Below, piece after piece: positions 34,131 to 45,538 of a stretch of DNA of 64,000 bases. This DNA is from Begonia masoniana (lineage: Eukaryota > Streptophyta > Magnoliopsida > Cucurbitales > Begoniaceae). Both the position numbers and the translations under genes were made by a program. The notes under the pieces are model-generated. The model did no database searches. It had not been told where the DNA came from and saw nothing but the letters and a program-made list of their open reading frames with translations. Positions within the stretch are counted from its first letter, which is position 1. Each line of letters begins with the position of its first letter. The stretch is from the NCBI GenBank assembly GCA_022432975.1, contig CM039509.1, forward strand, positions 20,181,432-20,245,431. The letters are read 5' to 3'.

Positions 34131-35430
34131 AGAAAGAGTTCCTCACAAGAAGACAAGTACAGCAAGATATGAAGATCGGGAGGTGCATTCTTCCTTCAAT
34201 AGAGTGATCCCTCGTCACTATGGAGGGACCGCACTACAACTAGGCCAAAAGTTTCCACAAATGGATTCTTCCACTCAACCAATTTCCTCCGTTTTGACTT
34301 AATTTATTACATTGTTAGCCGAGTGCCTCAATCACCCTCTCCTGACACTATTGAGACATACATGCCTGCAGAATGAAAATGGGAAAAAGTTTCCGTGACA
34401 GGAGTCAGTCCCAAAGGGAGTAGGTGAACTGCAGAAAGAACAGAATAGGAACAATGGAGGTCGGCTCGTCTCTTTATCCATAAAATGGGTAATGATGTGG
34501 AGGAAGGTTGGTGGAGGTGGTGGAGCCATGGAAGTTGTTGAAGATTCTCTAACGTTTTGACAAACCATTTTCATTATCTATCTTTTGATAGTATTTGGAC
34601 ATTTATTTATTTTATTAAAAAAATGTGAAGAAAATTCAAAGAAAAAGGGTGGAAATATTTTTAAAAAAATTGAAATAAAAAAGTTCGAGAAGACTTTTGA
34701 AAGATAAGCAAAAAAGAAAACGTGTTCTTGAAAGTAATCGTTAGAAAAGTTATTTTCAACTTACTAATAGATAGTAACTGGCATAACTTACCATCGCGTC
34801 AAAAGAATAGAATTTAATTATAAATAAAACACTACCCCATATGGTTTATATTAAAGAAGAAATTTCTATTTCTTCCTCAACACACCGCTATCACAATGTT
34901 TGCTGTGTATTTCCAAAGATTTCTCTTAACTGAAAATTGTGGTGAGACGACAGAGGAACTAATCTTTGTTGAGTTTATTTTACTGCAAGTGAGTTTGGCT
35001 GTCTGTAATTGAAATCTAGGTGCTGAATTGATTATCTCACAGACATGTAGGGCCAATATTTCTGTAAAATTTGATATTATGAGCGTCAGAATGTCATTAT
35101 ATCGATGCAAAGGTGGCATATAAATGACACAAGCCTGATAAATAGATCTTATTATCTGGAGTGCTCAAAAGTAGTGGACGAAAATGATATTGTGTTAATC
35201 AGAGGGCTGAAACAGAGTATCATCGTGGGGCACCTACATGATCGGTGGATGATTCAGTTGCCATGTCATCTTTTTTCTTCATCACCCTCTACTTCGGTGT
35301 TTCATTTCAACTAACCACTACTGTGATTTCTTATGCTCTCTAAACATCTCCATCTATTTACTTACTCCTTGCTTTTTACTTACTACTTACTTTTCCATAT
35401 ATATTCGTTTCTTTTTCCTGTCCTTCCTAA
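34131..35430. other. Intergenic stretch
   Basis: I see no gene or clear element. The part up to about 34330 may be further gypsy debris. 34580-34860 is AT-rich. 35100-35430 lies upstream of the CAD fragment and may include its former promoter. Confidence 0.5.
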
Positions 35431-35438
35431 AGAACTCC

Positions 35439-35461
35439 CTCTCTCTCTCTCTCTCTCTCTC
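35439..35461 (+). repeat. (CT)n microsatellite upstream of the CAD fragment
   Basis: Pure CT repeats end 8 bases before the ATG of the CAD fragment. CT-rich leaders are common in plant genes. A second CT tract lies inside the short intron at about 35866-35889. Confidence 0.9.
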
Positions 35462-35468
35462 ACAGAAA

Positions 35469-36114
35469 ATGGGTAGCCTTGAAGGTTAAAATACAGTAAC
35501 AGGACTGGCAGCAACTGACCCATCTGGGTTTCTCTCTCCTTACACATACACTTTCAGGTGATATTACGATCCTTCAAGAACATGCAAAAGCTATGGGCCA
35601 CCATGTCACCGTAATCAGCACATCTGACAGAAAAAGGGAAGAAGCCCTTGACCATCTTGGTGCAGACGAGTATGTTGTTAGCTCTGAAGCATCAAAAATG
35701 GCAGACGCTGTTGCGTCTCTCGATTATATCATTGATACTGTCCCTGTTTTCCACCCCCTCGAGGCTTATCTTTCTTTGCTCAAAATGGAGGGGAAGCTGA
35801 TCTTGATGGGTGTCATCAATACTCCTCTGCAGTTCGTTACTCCCATGATCATGCTTGGTCAGCCATCTCTCTCTCTCTCTCTCTCTCTCAAAGCAATGGT
35901 GTGGGGAATATGAGCAGGTAGGAAGTCAATCACAGGGAGTTTCATAGGGAGCATGAAGGAGATTGAAGAGGTGCTTCATCTCTTCAAAGTGAAGAATCTT
36001 TCCTCCATGATTGAGGTGGTGAAGTTGGATTACATTAACGAAGCTTTCCAGTGGCTGGAGAAGAACGATGTTAGGTATAGGTTTGTAGTGGACGTTGCTG
36101 GGAGCAAGTTTTGA
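35469..36114 (+). pseudogene. Cinnamyl-alcohol-dehydrogenase-like pseudogene (middle deleted)
   Basis: Pieces of a zinc-type CAD are in order. ATG 35469 starts MGSLEG followed by a TAA, then [20 protein letters not shown] in the same frame, the usual CAD N-terminus. The sequence then jumps at about 35560 to the cofactor-binding domain ([46 protein letters not shown] and GKLILMGV). A 60-base GT-AG intron (35858-35917) separates this from the last piece ([20 protein letters not shown] and [20 protein letters not shown], ending DVAGSKF at 36114). About 150 or more central residues are missing, including the catalytic-zinc and structural-zinc cysteines and the GxGxxG turn. It cannot be an active dehydrogenase. 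Retention of the intron argues for a DNA-level copy, not a retrocopy. Confidence 0.88.
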
Positions 36115-36303
36115 TCAACTCAACACAACCACCCATCAAACTTTATATTTAAATATTTGTCAAAAATTCAGATATGGGCTAAATCTACTTTGAATAACAT
36201 AAAGATTTGGTTTTAGATTATCCAATACATAGGATAAGAGGACTAAGCAAGGAGTAAATCTACTGTGACCAAACATAATAATATTAACCAGGAAGGTCAG
36301 AGA

Positions 36304-39007
36304 TCATGCCATTTTGGGTATAGGAGCCATTTCTGGTGAAATTGTGGTCACTGAGCGCAGTAACTCCAACGAGGAGACAAGTCCCAGGAAATGAGAGAGG
36401 ATAGTGTTTGCAGAGGCCTGCAAAAAAGTTGAAGATGGATGGATTGAGATCCTTCACATTTAAATTTATAACTCCACATCATCCCTATTTCTTTATTTAA
36501 GCTAATATCAACTTAACTTGAGCATTTTAATCGAAATTCACTTTTGCATAAAAAAATGTTACAATTCATACCTCTTAATAAAATTATTGAAAAAATAACA
36601 AAAACTCGATGCATATTTATTGCCAGATGGCTTTTGGAAGGAGTTTCAGTAAGAACAGTTACCTGTACCAAGAAAACATCCAAAGCAAGAACAGGGCTGT
36701 AACCAGGAGAGGTTCCCTGATAATATGGAACAGCTGAAGACGTAAGAGCCTTCGCTACAAGTAATCCCACAGTTGCTTGCATACCAAGAACAGCAGCCCC
36801 CATGCCAACAAGGTTTAATATTATGCCATTCTTCAGGCTTTTTACGACGTCAGCACGAGGCGGTGCCTGTAAACCACAAGCAATTTGTTGACAGTGAAAT
36901 GAAAAGAAAGAAGAATATGTTGTGAAAGAGGTGCCTTTAGCGGAAAAGGGTAGCTTTGTTATTTTGTTAGGATGAGGTGTCATGATCGTTAGGTTATCGG
37001 TTAGTGGAGTAGTGGGGAGGATAAAAGGTGGTAGCAAGGAAGGGCTTGAGCATTCTGAATATTTTTTCAGCAACAAATATTGCTTAGGGTACTGTATTCC
37101 AAGTTGTTAACTCGTAGTAGGATTCGGGGTCGGCCATTGCCGGACCAGTAGCATTTTTCTCATTTTATTTTGTGTTTTGTTGTTGGGATTGAGGATAGTT
37201 ATACACTGCTTTTGTTGATTGTGTTGTGTGGTTGTGTTAATCTTTGAAGGATTATTAAAGATCATACCTACTGTTATGTTTGTTGTCGATCACAGTTGAT
37301 GAAAAAAGCAAACATAATAAGTTAACAGAAGAAAATGATTAAAAGTTCCATCAGCCATCATTTCAACAAGATTCATAGTAGGCAGCCTGGATGAGTGACA
37401 TGGAAGACAATGAGTAACTCTAATTTTGATGTTTTTCTTTGTAGAAAAGGAACTACACTCATTCACATCTAAATGCAAATGCCTAGAAGACATGGAGTTG
37501 GCACCAATCAGAAAATAAAACCAATACTGGAGTCCAGAGTGTTTTTGGACCATTTCCAAGACAACTCTCTTAATGAAACACATAAATTTCTTAACCTTTC
37601 AGTATTTACTACTGTCTCTGCATGTTCTTGCTAAATGCTCCACATATTAAGTACGGAAAAAGCTGCCTTATTATAAATCAGAGCACCCCTTCCCCGGAGA
37701 CCTGTCGTTTGCTTTTTACTTTGCGATAGAGAATGAGATTTGCTGCCTTTCAGTGATCACTTAATGGATTTTCAAACAAACAAGTGTATTTGAGTCTATT
37801 TACATGTCATTTTATTCACGTTGAGTACTCCAACCATTGTATCAGAAGTTGTATAAAATAAACAGTAACTGCATTGTAATAACATCCCATCAAACACTAA
37901 AAAAGGTAGATACCCCAATCAACTACACACGTCTAGTGAAAAAAAGTAAGCCAAGAGACTATTATTACTACATCAAATGAAAACATTAATGGACAACAAT
38001 CTTCCCATCAAAGTTTGGAAAACTATGCAATCATATGAAAGGTACCTTGGAAGGCTCCTTTGCAGTTCTTTGAAGCCTTTCAGAAAGCCGAATGTACCCA
38101 AACGACCAAAACACAGAAATGAATCCTGCAGCAATGCCGGTAGCAGTTGCATAAAAGGTAGCTGGCGAAGTGATTTTCCCCGTAACAACAACAGAAAATG
38201 ATAAAATCACAGCTGCCACGACAGTGCATACAAGCTGTCCCCAAAATCCAAAACTACCCAACCTTTGGAAACTCCTTGAGGTGTTTTCTAATCTTTTAGC
38301 TACCTACATTATCATAAATTTCCTCATTATTCACCACCAATGAAATTTATGGTTAGCTGTAAAATACAATTTGAACAGATGAACGCACTTGTTTAACTCT
38401 CTCCATCCATTATCACCATAGAATATATCAAGTTAAATCTTGCTTTTCTACTCCTAATCACAATTAAAACCAATGCATCATTAGTATTATAACCTTCAAA
38501 TTTATGTGACGGCCCTATAACATATTAGAATCATGATGCCTACTCCAAAAATTCAATCAGAAATCAAGAAGTCAAACGAGTAGAAGAAAACTGTAATGTA
38601 ATGCTGAAAACAAGACAACAATTTATTAAACAGCAAAATTTGGGGAAATCTACGCACGAGACCTGCGCGAGCTTCGCCTTTTCAGCATCATCGCTCGAGG
38701 ATGTGAGGGACGAAGAAATTGGAGAAGAAGACGCTCGGGCAGCCAAAGAGTGTTTAGTTTCTCGGAGTCTCAGAGCACCGTACTTCCCAGAAAACAATAA
38801 AGACCGGGAAGAAAGTGAGTGAAAGGCAATGAACAAAAATGGAGATTCCGATATAGGACGAGGAAAATTAGACGCGTGTCGAGAAGAGAGTGGTCTCCAG
38901 GAAAAGCAATAGGGATGAGAAGCGGCGGACGATGATGCAGCCTCGCCGGCCAAGAAAAATCCAGCGCGAGTAATCGGAAAAAGTAGAGCTTGCATGGTTG
39001 CCATCAT
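36304..39007 (-). CDS. TIC21: TIC21/PIC1 chloroplast inner-envelope protein, four exons
   Basis: Four minus-strand exons with GT-AG borders and phase-0 joins give 306 residues: 38663-39007, 38046-38303, 36663-36866 and 36304-36417 (TGA). Introns are 359, 1179 and 245 bp. Residues 1 to about 100 are Ser/Arg-rich and poor in acidic residues, as in a chloroplast transit peptide. Four hydrophobic segments follow at about 134-155, 167-189, 214-242 and 273-291. Family blocks are RLGSFGFWGQLVCTVVAA, SVFWSFGYIRLSERL, APPRADVVKSLKNGI, GYSPVLALDVFLVQ and ASANTILSHFLGLV. In Arabidopsis the protein (about 296 residues) is a component of the inner-envelope import machinery and is also described as an iron permease. 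The reading frame looks intact, so this is the one likely functional gene here. Two ATGs lie at the start; I used the first. It faces the CAD pseudogene tail to tail, with 189 bp between stop codons. Confidence 0.95.
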
Positions 39008-40260
39008 TGGCAGGCGGTGGGGGGAGATGGGTAGTGGCTAGTAAGCAGGAAGCAGTCGGAGGGGGAGTGGAAGAAGCTTCTAATGAAGAGTCGAGTGTTG
39101 GCTATTTTTCTTGTGGGCTTCAGTTATTTTTTTAACTCTGTTAAACTATAATTGCCGTGTCAAAAAATTATTAATTTAATTAATATAATAAATTATGAAA
39201 AATTAATTTATTTTATTAATTACATAAATTATTATTTGACATATCAACGAATATTTTAAAAGAAAATAAACGTAATATTATTCTTCTTTATAACTAGTTG
39301 ACGACACGTTGAATTACATAAAAATAATACGTGAATAATGTGACAAAATAAAGATATGAGTATGTGATTGGATAAAGCAAGCATGCTAATGAATATATTA
39401 GATTTTCATCACCACCTAGTTGGTATGTCCGTCACATATTACTGTTTCTGCTTCAAGCTCTTGAGATAAGAAAAACAAGTTTGCACATGAAAAGTGGTTG
39501 CAAATGATAAAAAAAAATAAAAGTTGTTGAGTTACAACATTAGGGTGAATATCATTTAACAGGATGTATAAGTATGTCTCATAGTGTCTAGAGGTGAAAT
39601 CTGACGTGCGATCTGGATTTGCTATGTTCGATCAGTTGGTATGATGTTTTTGTCAGCTGAGATATTTAGAGCAACACGATCATGTCTTTTGTAATTGTAC
39701 GTACACAAGTATTTCACTGTTTTGAAAGTTTGAACAAACCATTTATTTGACTTTCAAATATTGAATGCAAATAAGAATTGTAAGGGAGGACCCAACAATT
39801 ATTTAACACAACACCTCTAACAGAGTGACACTTTGCTAGTTGTGGATATGTTGGATATGAAATATTTCCATGTTCAGTAAAACTAACAAAATTTTTTGAA
39901 TAGTGGTTTTTACTCTATCAATCCTTTTTGTTCATGAACACCTCAAGGTCCATGCATCATATTATGGACAAACATTTAAAATAAAGAACATCTAGTTTTT
40001 CCTATTAAGTCCGTAGAAAAACAACATCATAAGATATTGGAGCAAGTAGTTTATAGTTTTCTTTTGGAATAAGAAAGAAATGTTCACGAGGCAACCTCCA
40101 TTTTCAAAATTCGACAATGCATACATATGTTGCAACATGTCCAAATATTTTTTTTAAACAACTTTATCTTTAACTCTTTAAGTTTGGCATTGAAAACTCG
40201 AGATAAAAGCTTTGGCCTAATATGTGCTTGTTTATGTTGACCAACTGGGATTGCATGTCG
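39008..40260. other. TIC21 upstream region and intergenic DNA
   Basis: The first few hundred bases upstream of TIC21 (minus sense) should hold its promoter and leader, but I cannot pick a TATA box with confidence. 39120-39300 is strongly AT-rich. I see no element ends or coding signal up to the foldback element at 40270. Confidence 0.5.
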
Positions 40261-40269
40261 TAATTATAA

Positions 40270-41114
40270 GGGTAATTATCGATTTAAACTCTGTACTGTA
40301 TACTTTTTTTCAATTCGCCCCTTGTACTAAAAAAACTAGCAAATCAAACCCTGTACTTTGATTCTGTTATCAGTTTTGACCTTCTACAACAATTTCATTA
40401 AACTCTCATTAAAAAAATTACCAAACGATCTTAGATTCTGTTGAAATTTTTACCACATGTTCACTACTTAATGAGAAGATAATTTAAAAATTTTCGTGAT
40501 TGTTTAACATATATCGATTTATTGTAATTTTATTTTGGTATTTTATAAAAATATTATAATAAATCATACAAATTTTGAAAAATTACAAAAAGTTTTCTAT
40601 TATCTACCCATAACGTGGTAAACATGTAGAAAACGTTTCAAATAAATGCAATATCTTTTGGTATTTCTTTAAATTAATCTTAGTTTCTTCTTTACTTTAA
40701 AAATTAATTTTTAAAAAAATATCAAACGATATTTGATTTATTTGAAAACTTTTTCACATATTCAACCTATCATGGGTAGATAATAGAAAAATTTTCGTGA
40801 TTTTCTAAAATTTGTATGATTTATTATAATATTTTTATTAAATACTAAAATAAAATTACAATAAATCTTACATGTGTTAAACAATCACAAAAATTTTCAA
40901 ATTATCTTCTCATTATGTAGTGAACATGTGGTAAAAATTGCAAATAAATCCAAGATCATTTGGTAATTTTTTTAATGAGGGTTTAATGAAATTGTTAATC
41001 AAAGGTCATAACTGATAACAAAATCAAAGTACAGGATTCGGTTTGTCGGGTTTTTTAGTACATGGGGCGAATTAAAAAAAGTGTATAGTACAGAGTTCGA
41101 ATCGATGATTACCC
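40270..41114. mobile_element. Foldback Mutator-like element (MULE-type MITE) with 9-bp TSD TAATTATAA
   Basis: An 845-bp element whose two halves are inverted copies of each other over roughly 380-420 bp. It begins GGGTAATTATCGATTTAAAC and ends, inverted, CGAATCGATGATTACCC. It is flanked by perfect 9-bp duplications TAATTATAA (40261-40269 and 41115-41123). A 9-bp duplication is the signature of Mutator-superfamily transposases. There is no coding capacity, so it is non-autonomous. The centre lies near 40650-40740. Confidence 0.92.
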
Positions 41115-41123
41115 TAATTATAA

Positions 41124-41628
41124 TATGTTTGTTTTTCCTAAACTTTGCACACAACGGCATACAAATATCGCCTACGTACAACTATTGGACAACCTGTGAT
41201 GCAGTAGGAAGAATCATTTTACCCTAATATTCGCTACAACAGTTTCTCCTTAAATGAGTACTGTCAGATATTCCTTGATATAATTCTGCGCGAATTTTCT
41301 TTTAGTTTGTTTTGAAGTAGCTAGTCGTGTAGTTTTGATTTTAAAATAGTCCAGGAGGCAGGTCTAATAGAAACGTCTAGTCGAACAACCAGATTCTCGA
41401 AGAGTACTGGATTGTCTAACCCAAAGCTTAGTTCACAGCGGAAGACATGACCAAAAATCAAAGTCATATGTCCATATAGTGATTACAATAACATATTATC
41501 ATAAACTCAATCTCACCACCATAGCAAGAATAACTATTGTCTATAATATGTAGCAATAGTTTTCTCGGCAAGATACAATTCTGCATTTTTTGCCTTTAGT
41601 TAAAGTTGTAACACCAAAACAATAGAAT
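41124..41628. other. Intergenic stretch between foldback element and Tekay element
   Basis: About 500 bp with no coding signal or repeat I can recognise. Confidence 0.5.
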
Positions 41629-41633
41629 GATCC

Positions 41634-44600
41634 TGTAACACCCGGCATTTTTGCCATGTAATTATTTCCCGAATTATTAAGTGGATTAATTCAATATTAA
41701 TACAATGTATGTTTTGTGGGAAACCAAAACGAATGGGTTCATATTGAATTGGATAATGAGATGAAAACCAAACAAAAGTGTAACTAAACAAACAAGCTAG
41801 TTGGTAATGGATGAAAGGGTAAATTGGGAAGAAATTAAGGTTGGTGGGAGATAACCAATGGATGATTGTCAAGTGGCAATAACTTGCTGAGAAACCCACC
41901 TATTCTCCTTCCTTCTACGTAAACATTCATATACATTTCTCCTTCTCTGTATTCCTCTCTACATTCTTCCTTCCAGTCGACAAAACAACCATCGAAGCTA
42001 CTTCGATCTCCTCAGTTCCTTTCTGTTTCTTCGCTAGGGTAAGCATCTTTTAATGCTAACAAGTTTGGACAAGTTAAATGTGAGTTTTTACCGAGGTTTA
42101 GGGTTATGGTATTCGATGAAAACTCGCTGTTTTTGGATGAAAACACACCGGGTTGTTTTCTAAGGGTTTGAATGAGTTTGGAATAGATTCTATTCACTTA
42201 TTAGTTAGCATTTGCAGTTATTTAATACCTCTTCATGCATACTACAGGTCCGAGCATTCCAGGGACATTCGAGCATCTGACACCGCAGCAAACAGGTAAG
42301 TTCATAATCGTAGGTTGGCCCTTAAGGCCCTACATCACAGAGGTACTAGGGTTCCTGTTCTGTCGGGTAGTTTTTGGTAGAAATGTTATAGCTTCAGTTC
42401 AGTTGTGTTCTGTGTTGTCTGTTCAGTTCACGCTCTGAGTTATCTGTTTTCTGTCTCACAATATGCCCTGCTATTTCTGATGTCTGCTGTTATAGGTTCA
42501 GGCACTAAGAATGTCATGCATACACGTTTTACTGAAAATCTATGCAAAACTGATTTCTGTACAGCGTTTGAAACTAATAAGATAAAATCCGACTGAAATG
42601 TACCAGGTTAAGTGCGAGACGGGGACTGGCCCCAGAACTGATTACTGTTTACTGTTTACTGTACTGTATCCCTGAATGTGCCTGATAGTGCACCCTCCCC
42701 CTCGCCCACTGTTTTTCAGTTCCCCTATAAGCCCCACTTAATTCTACTGCCACTGTAACTTAATGCTCTGTACTGTCACCGTATTTCTGAAAACTGCATG
42801 CATAGCATTTTGCATCACTGCATATCTAATATGTTCTTACTGAGTTTTAGACTTATAGGTGAACTCTCTGATGTAGGTACTGAATCTGCAAATGAGGACC
42901 TTGTGCCTTAAGATGATGAACTGATGTAATTGGTGGACCGAGCTCAAAGGGGGTTGGTTGCTGCAGTCAGACATGTTTCTGCTTTGAGGTTTCAGTTTTT
43001 AAGTAAGGTTTATGTCTGTAGGTTTTGCCGAACTCTGGTGTTTTGTTTCAAAACTCTGTCTGGATTTTTGTTAGAAACCTGATTTATGTATAGGTTTTGT
43101 TGGTGTATTCTAAAACCTCTGTATTTGACAGTTGTATTTATGTTTTTCAATGTGTCGAAATCATTTTGGAACTGCTAGGATTCTTCCTTTCAGGTTGTGC
43201 ATGGATAGCCTCGAATTCTAGAGCTATCCATGCAGTTTGTTTTCTTGAATCTCTCATTTGTGAGGCATGTTTCATAATCTTGTTCTGATTCGGGTTTTGG
43301 TGATCTGAAACTTCTATGTCTTCTGTTTTTTTTTTTAAGCTCTATGTCTATATGTTTTCTCTGTCAAAAGTTGTAAGTTTTGCCTTCAATAACTATGTCA
43401 AAACTTCACCTGCCGATAGATACTGTACATGTTTTGCCTTATTCTCATCCACCGCCAAACAGTAGTTCTGTTATAGGCTTTTTCCTCCTGCCGATCCTGT
43501 CTGCTGCCCATATCTGCCGATGACGTCATCTCCTTCTACCGATTTCGTTCACTGCCTGCATCCACCGGTGACGTCATCCATCTTCCGGCTGACGTCATCT
43601 CCTTCTACCGATTTCGTTCACTGCCTGCATCCACCGGTGACGTCATCCATCTTCCGGCTGACGTCATCTCCTTCTACCGATTTCGTTCACTGCCTGCATC
43701 CACCGGTGACGTCATCCATCTTCCGGCTGACGTCATCTCCTTCTACCGATTTCGTTCACTGCCTGCATCCACCGGTGACGTCATCCATCTTCCGGCTGAC
43801 GTCATCTCCTTCTACCGATTTCGTTCACTGCCTGCATCCACCGGTGACGTCATCCATCTTCCGGCTGACGTCATCTCCTTCTACCGATTTCGTTCACTGC
43901 CTGCATCCACCGGTGACGTCATCCATCTTCCGGCTGACGTCATCTCCTTCTACCGATTTCGTTCACTGCCTGCATCCACCGGTGACGTCATCCATCTTCC
44001 GGCTGACGTCATCTCCTTCTACCGATTTCGTTCACTGCCTGCATCCACCGGTGACGTCATCCATCTTCCGGCTGACGTCATCTCCTTCTACCGATTTCGT
44101 TCACTGCCTGCATCCACCGGTGACGTCATCCATCTTCCGGCTGACGTCATCTCCTTCTACCGATTTCGTTCACTGCCTGCATCCACCGGTGACGTCATCC
44201 ATCTTCCGGCTGACGTCATCTCCTTCTACCGATTTCGTTCACTGCCTGCATCCACCGGTGACGTCATCCATCTTCCGGCTGACGTCATCTCCTTCTACCG
44301 ATTTCGTTCACTGCCTGCATCCACCGGTGACGTCATCCATCTTCCGGCTGACGTCATCTCCTTCTACCGATTTCGTTCACTGCCTGCATCCACCGGTGAC
44401 GTCATCCATCTTCCGGCTGACGTCATCTCCTTCTACCGATTTCGTTCACTGCCTGCATCCACCGGTGACGTCATCCATCTTCCGGCTGACGTCATCTCCT
44501 TCTACCGATTTCGTTCACTGCCTGCATCCACCGGTGATGTCATCCATCTTCCGGCTGACGTCATCTCCTTCTACCGATTTCGTTCACTGCCTGCATCCAC

Positions 44601-45385
44601 CGGTGACATCATCCATCTTCCGGCTGACGTCATCTCCTTCTATCGATTTCGTTCATTGCCTGCATCCACCGGTGACGTCATCCATCTTCCGGCTGACGTC
44701 ATCTCCTTCTACCGATTTCGTTCACTGCCTGCATCCACCGGTGATTTCCGGCTGACGTCATCTCTTCTACCGATTTCGTTCACTGCCTGCATCCACCGGT
44801 GATGTCATCCATCTTCCGGCTGATGTCATCTCCTTCTACCGATTTTGTTTACTGTCTGTTCCTACCGGTGAACTCAATTATTGTTTATAGTTCACATCCA
44901 CCGATAGCTTTTATCCTTCTGCCTAGTTTTACTCTCCTCCTTCCGATTATCACTGTACACTGTTGTCTTATTTAATCCACCGAAGCTCTTTTATACTAAG
45001 TCTTCCGCTAGCCTGAATTCTTTCAAATTAAGTTCATTTCTGTTTTCTGCTTCACCCCTTTTGATTTTGTCATTTACTCTGCCCCTTTAGATTCAACTGC
45101 TTCCTGTTTCACCTTGTCACCCGAGAACTCTCCCTCTCTCCCTGTAAATGTTTTCTGTTACTCACTGTAGTTTCTCCCTCTCTGTAAAGTTACGTTTTAG
45201 GGTTTGCGATGACAGCGCATGTTTCCTGTCATTCGATTTCGTTTCTCTGTAAATATTTTTAAGTATAATGTCCACTGTCTTGACCGATCTGTTAAAAAAA
45301 AAATAGTCACCGTTTTTCCGTCCACTGTCCCGGAGTGATGGCTCCGATCCCGGACTCCGATCGGGTTCGGTTTTGGGTCGTCACA
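41634..45385 (+). repeat. Tekay 5' LTR (3752 bp) with embedded array
   Basis: Starts TGTAACACCCGGC and ends GGGTCGTCACA just before the primer-binding site. The first part matches 50859-51940. The 69-bp array occupies about 43507-44870. The tail resembles, inverted, the start of solo LTR 2 (14906 onward). Confidence 0.93.
43507..44870 (+). repeat. 69-bp minisatellite rich in TGACGTCA palindromes inside the Tekay LTR
   Basis: About 19-20 near-identical 69-bp units, counted from TGACGTCATC at 43521 and 43590 onward. Each unit holds two full TGACGTCA palindromes, one in CTGACGTCATCT and one in GGTGACGTCATCC. Because 69 is a multiple of three the array is open in one plus-strand frame for 411 codons, but there is no sign of a real protein. 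Only the last few units carry substitutions, for example at 44538, 44608 and 44642, and the final units are incomplete. Confidence 0.96.
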
Positions 45386-45389
45386 GTTG

Positions 45390-45408
45390 TGGTATCAGAG
45401 CGACACGG
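45390..45408 (+). promoter_or_regulatory. Tekay primer-binding site
   Basis: TGGTATCAGAGCGACACGG lies four bases after the 5' LTR. It begins with the standard initiator Met-tRNA complement. Confidence 0.92.
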
Positions 45409-45538
45409 TTTTAAAATCGATTCTATGAAATGTCTGACTGCGCACCTGCCACGTGAGATCGCTCCACCAACTGTAAGTGTTTCCTGTCAAAGTTCTGTTT
45501 ATTAAGTTAGGTTATTCTGTTTATAAGATTTCTTAGAA

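Noticed and set aside
37290..37583. A 97-codon minus-strand frame inside TIC21 intron 2
   Set aside because: It has no domain, lies wholly within an intron bounded by good splice sites and has unremarkable composition.
40999..41181. A short minus-strand frame at the right end of the foldback element
   Set aside because: It spans the element end and target duplication and has no homology I can recognise.
43520..44755. A 411-codon plus-strand frame with a 23-residue repeat
   Set aside because: It arises because the 69-bp repeat length is a multiple of three. It lies inside the Tekay LTR and resembles no protein family I know.
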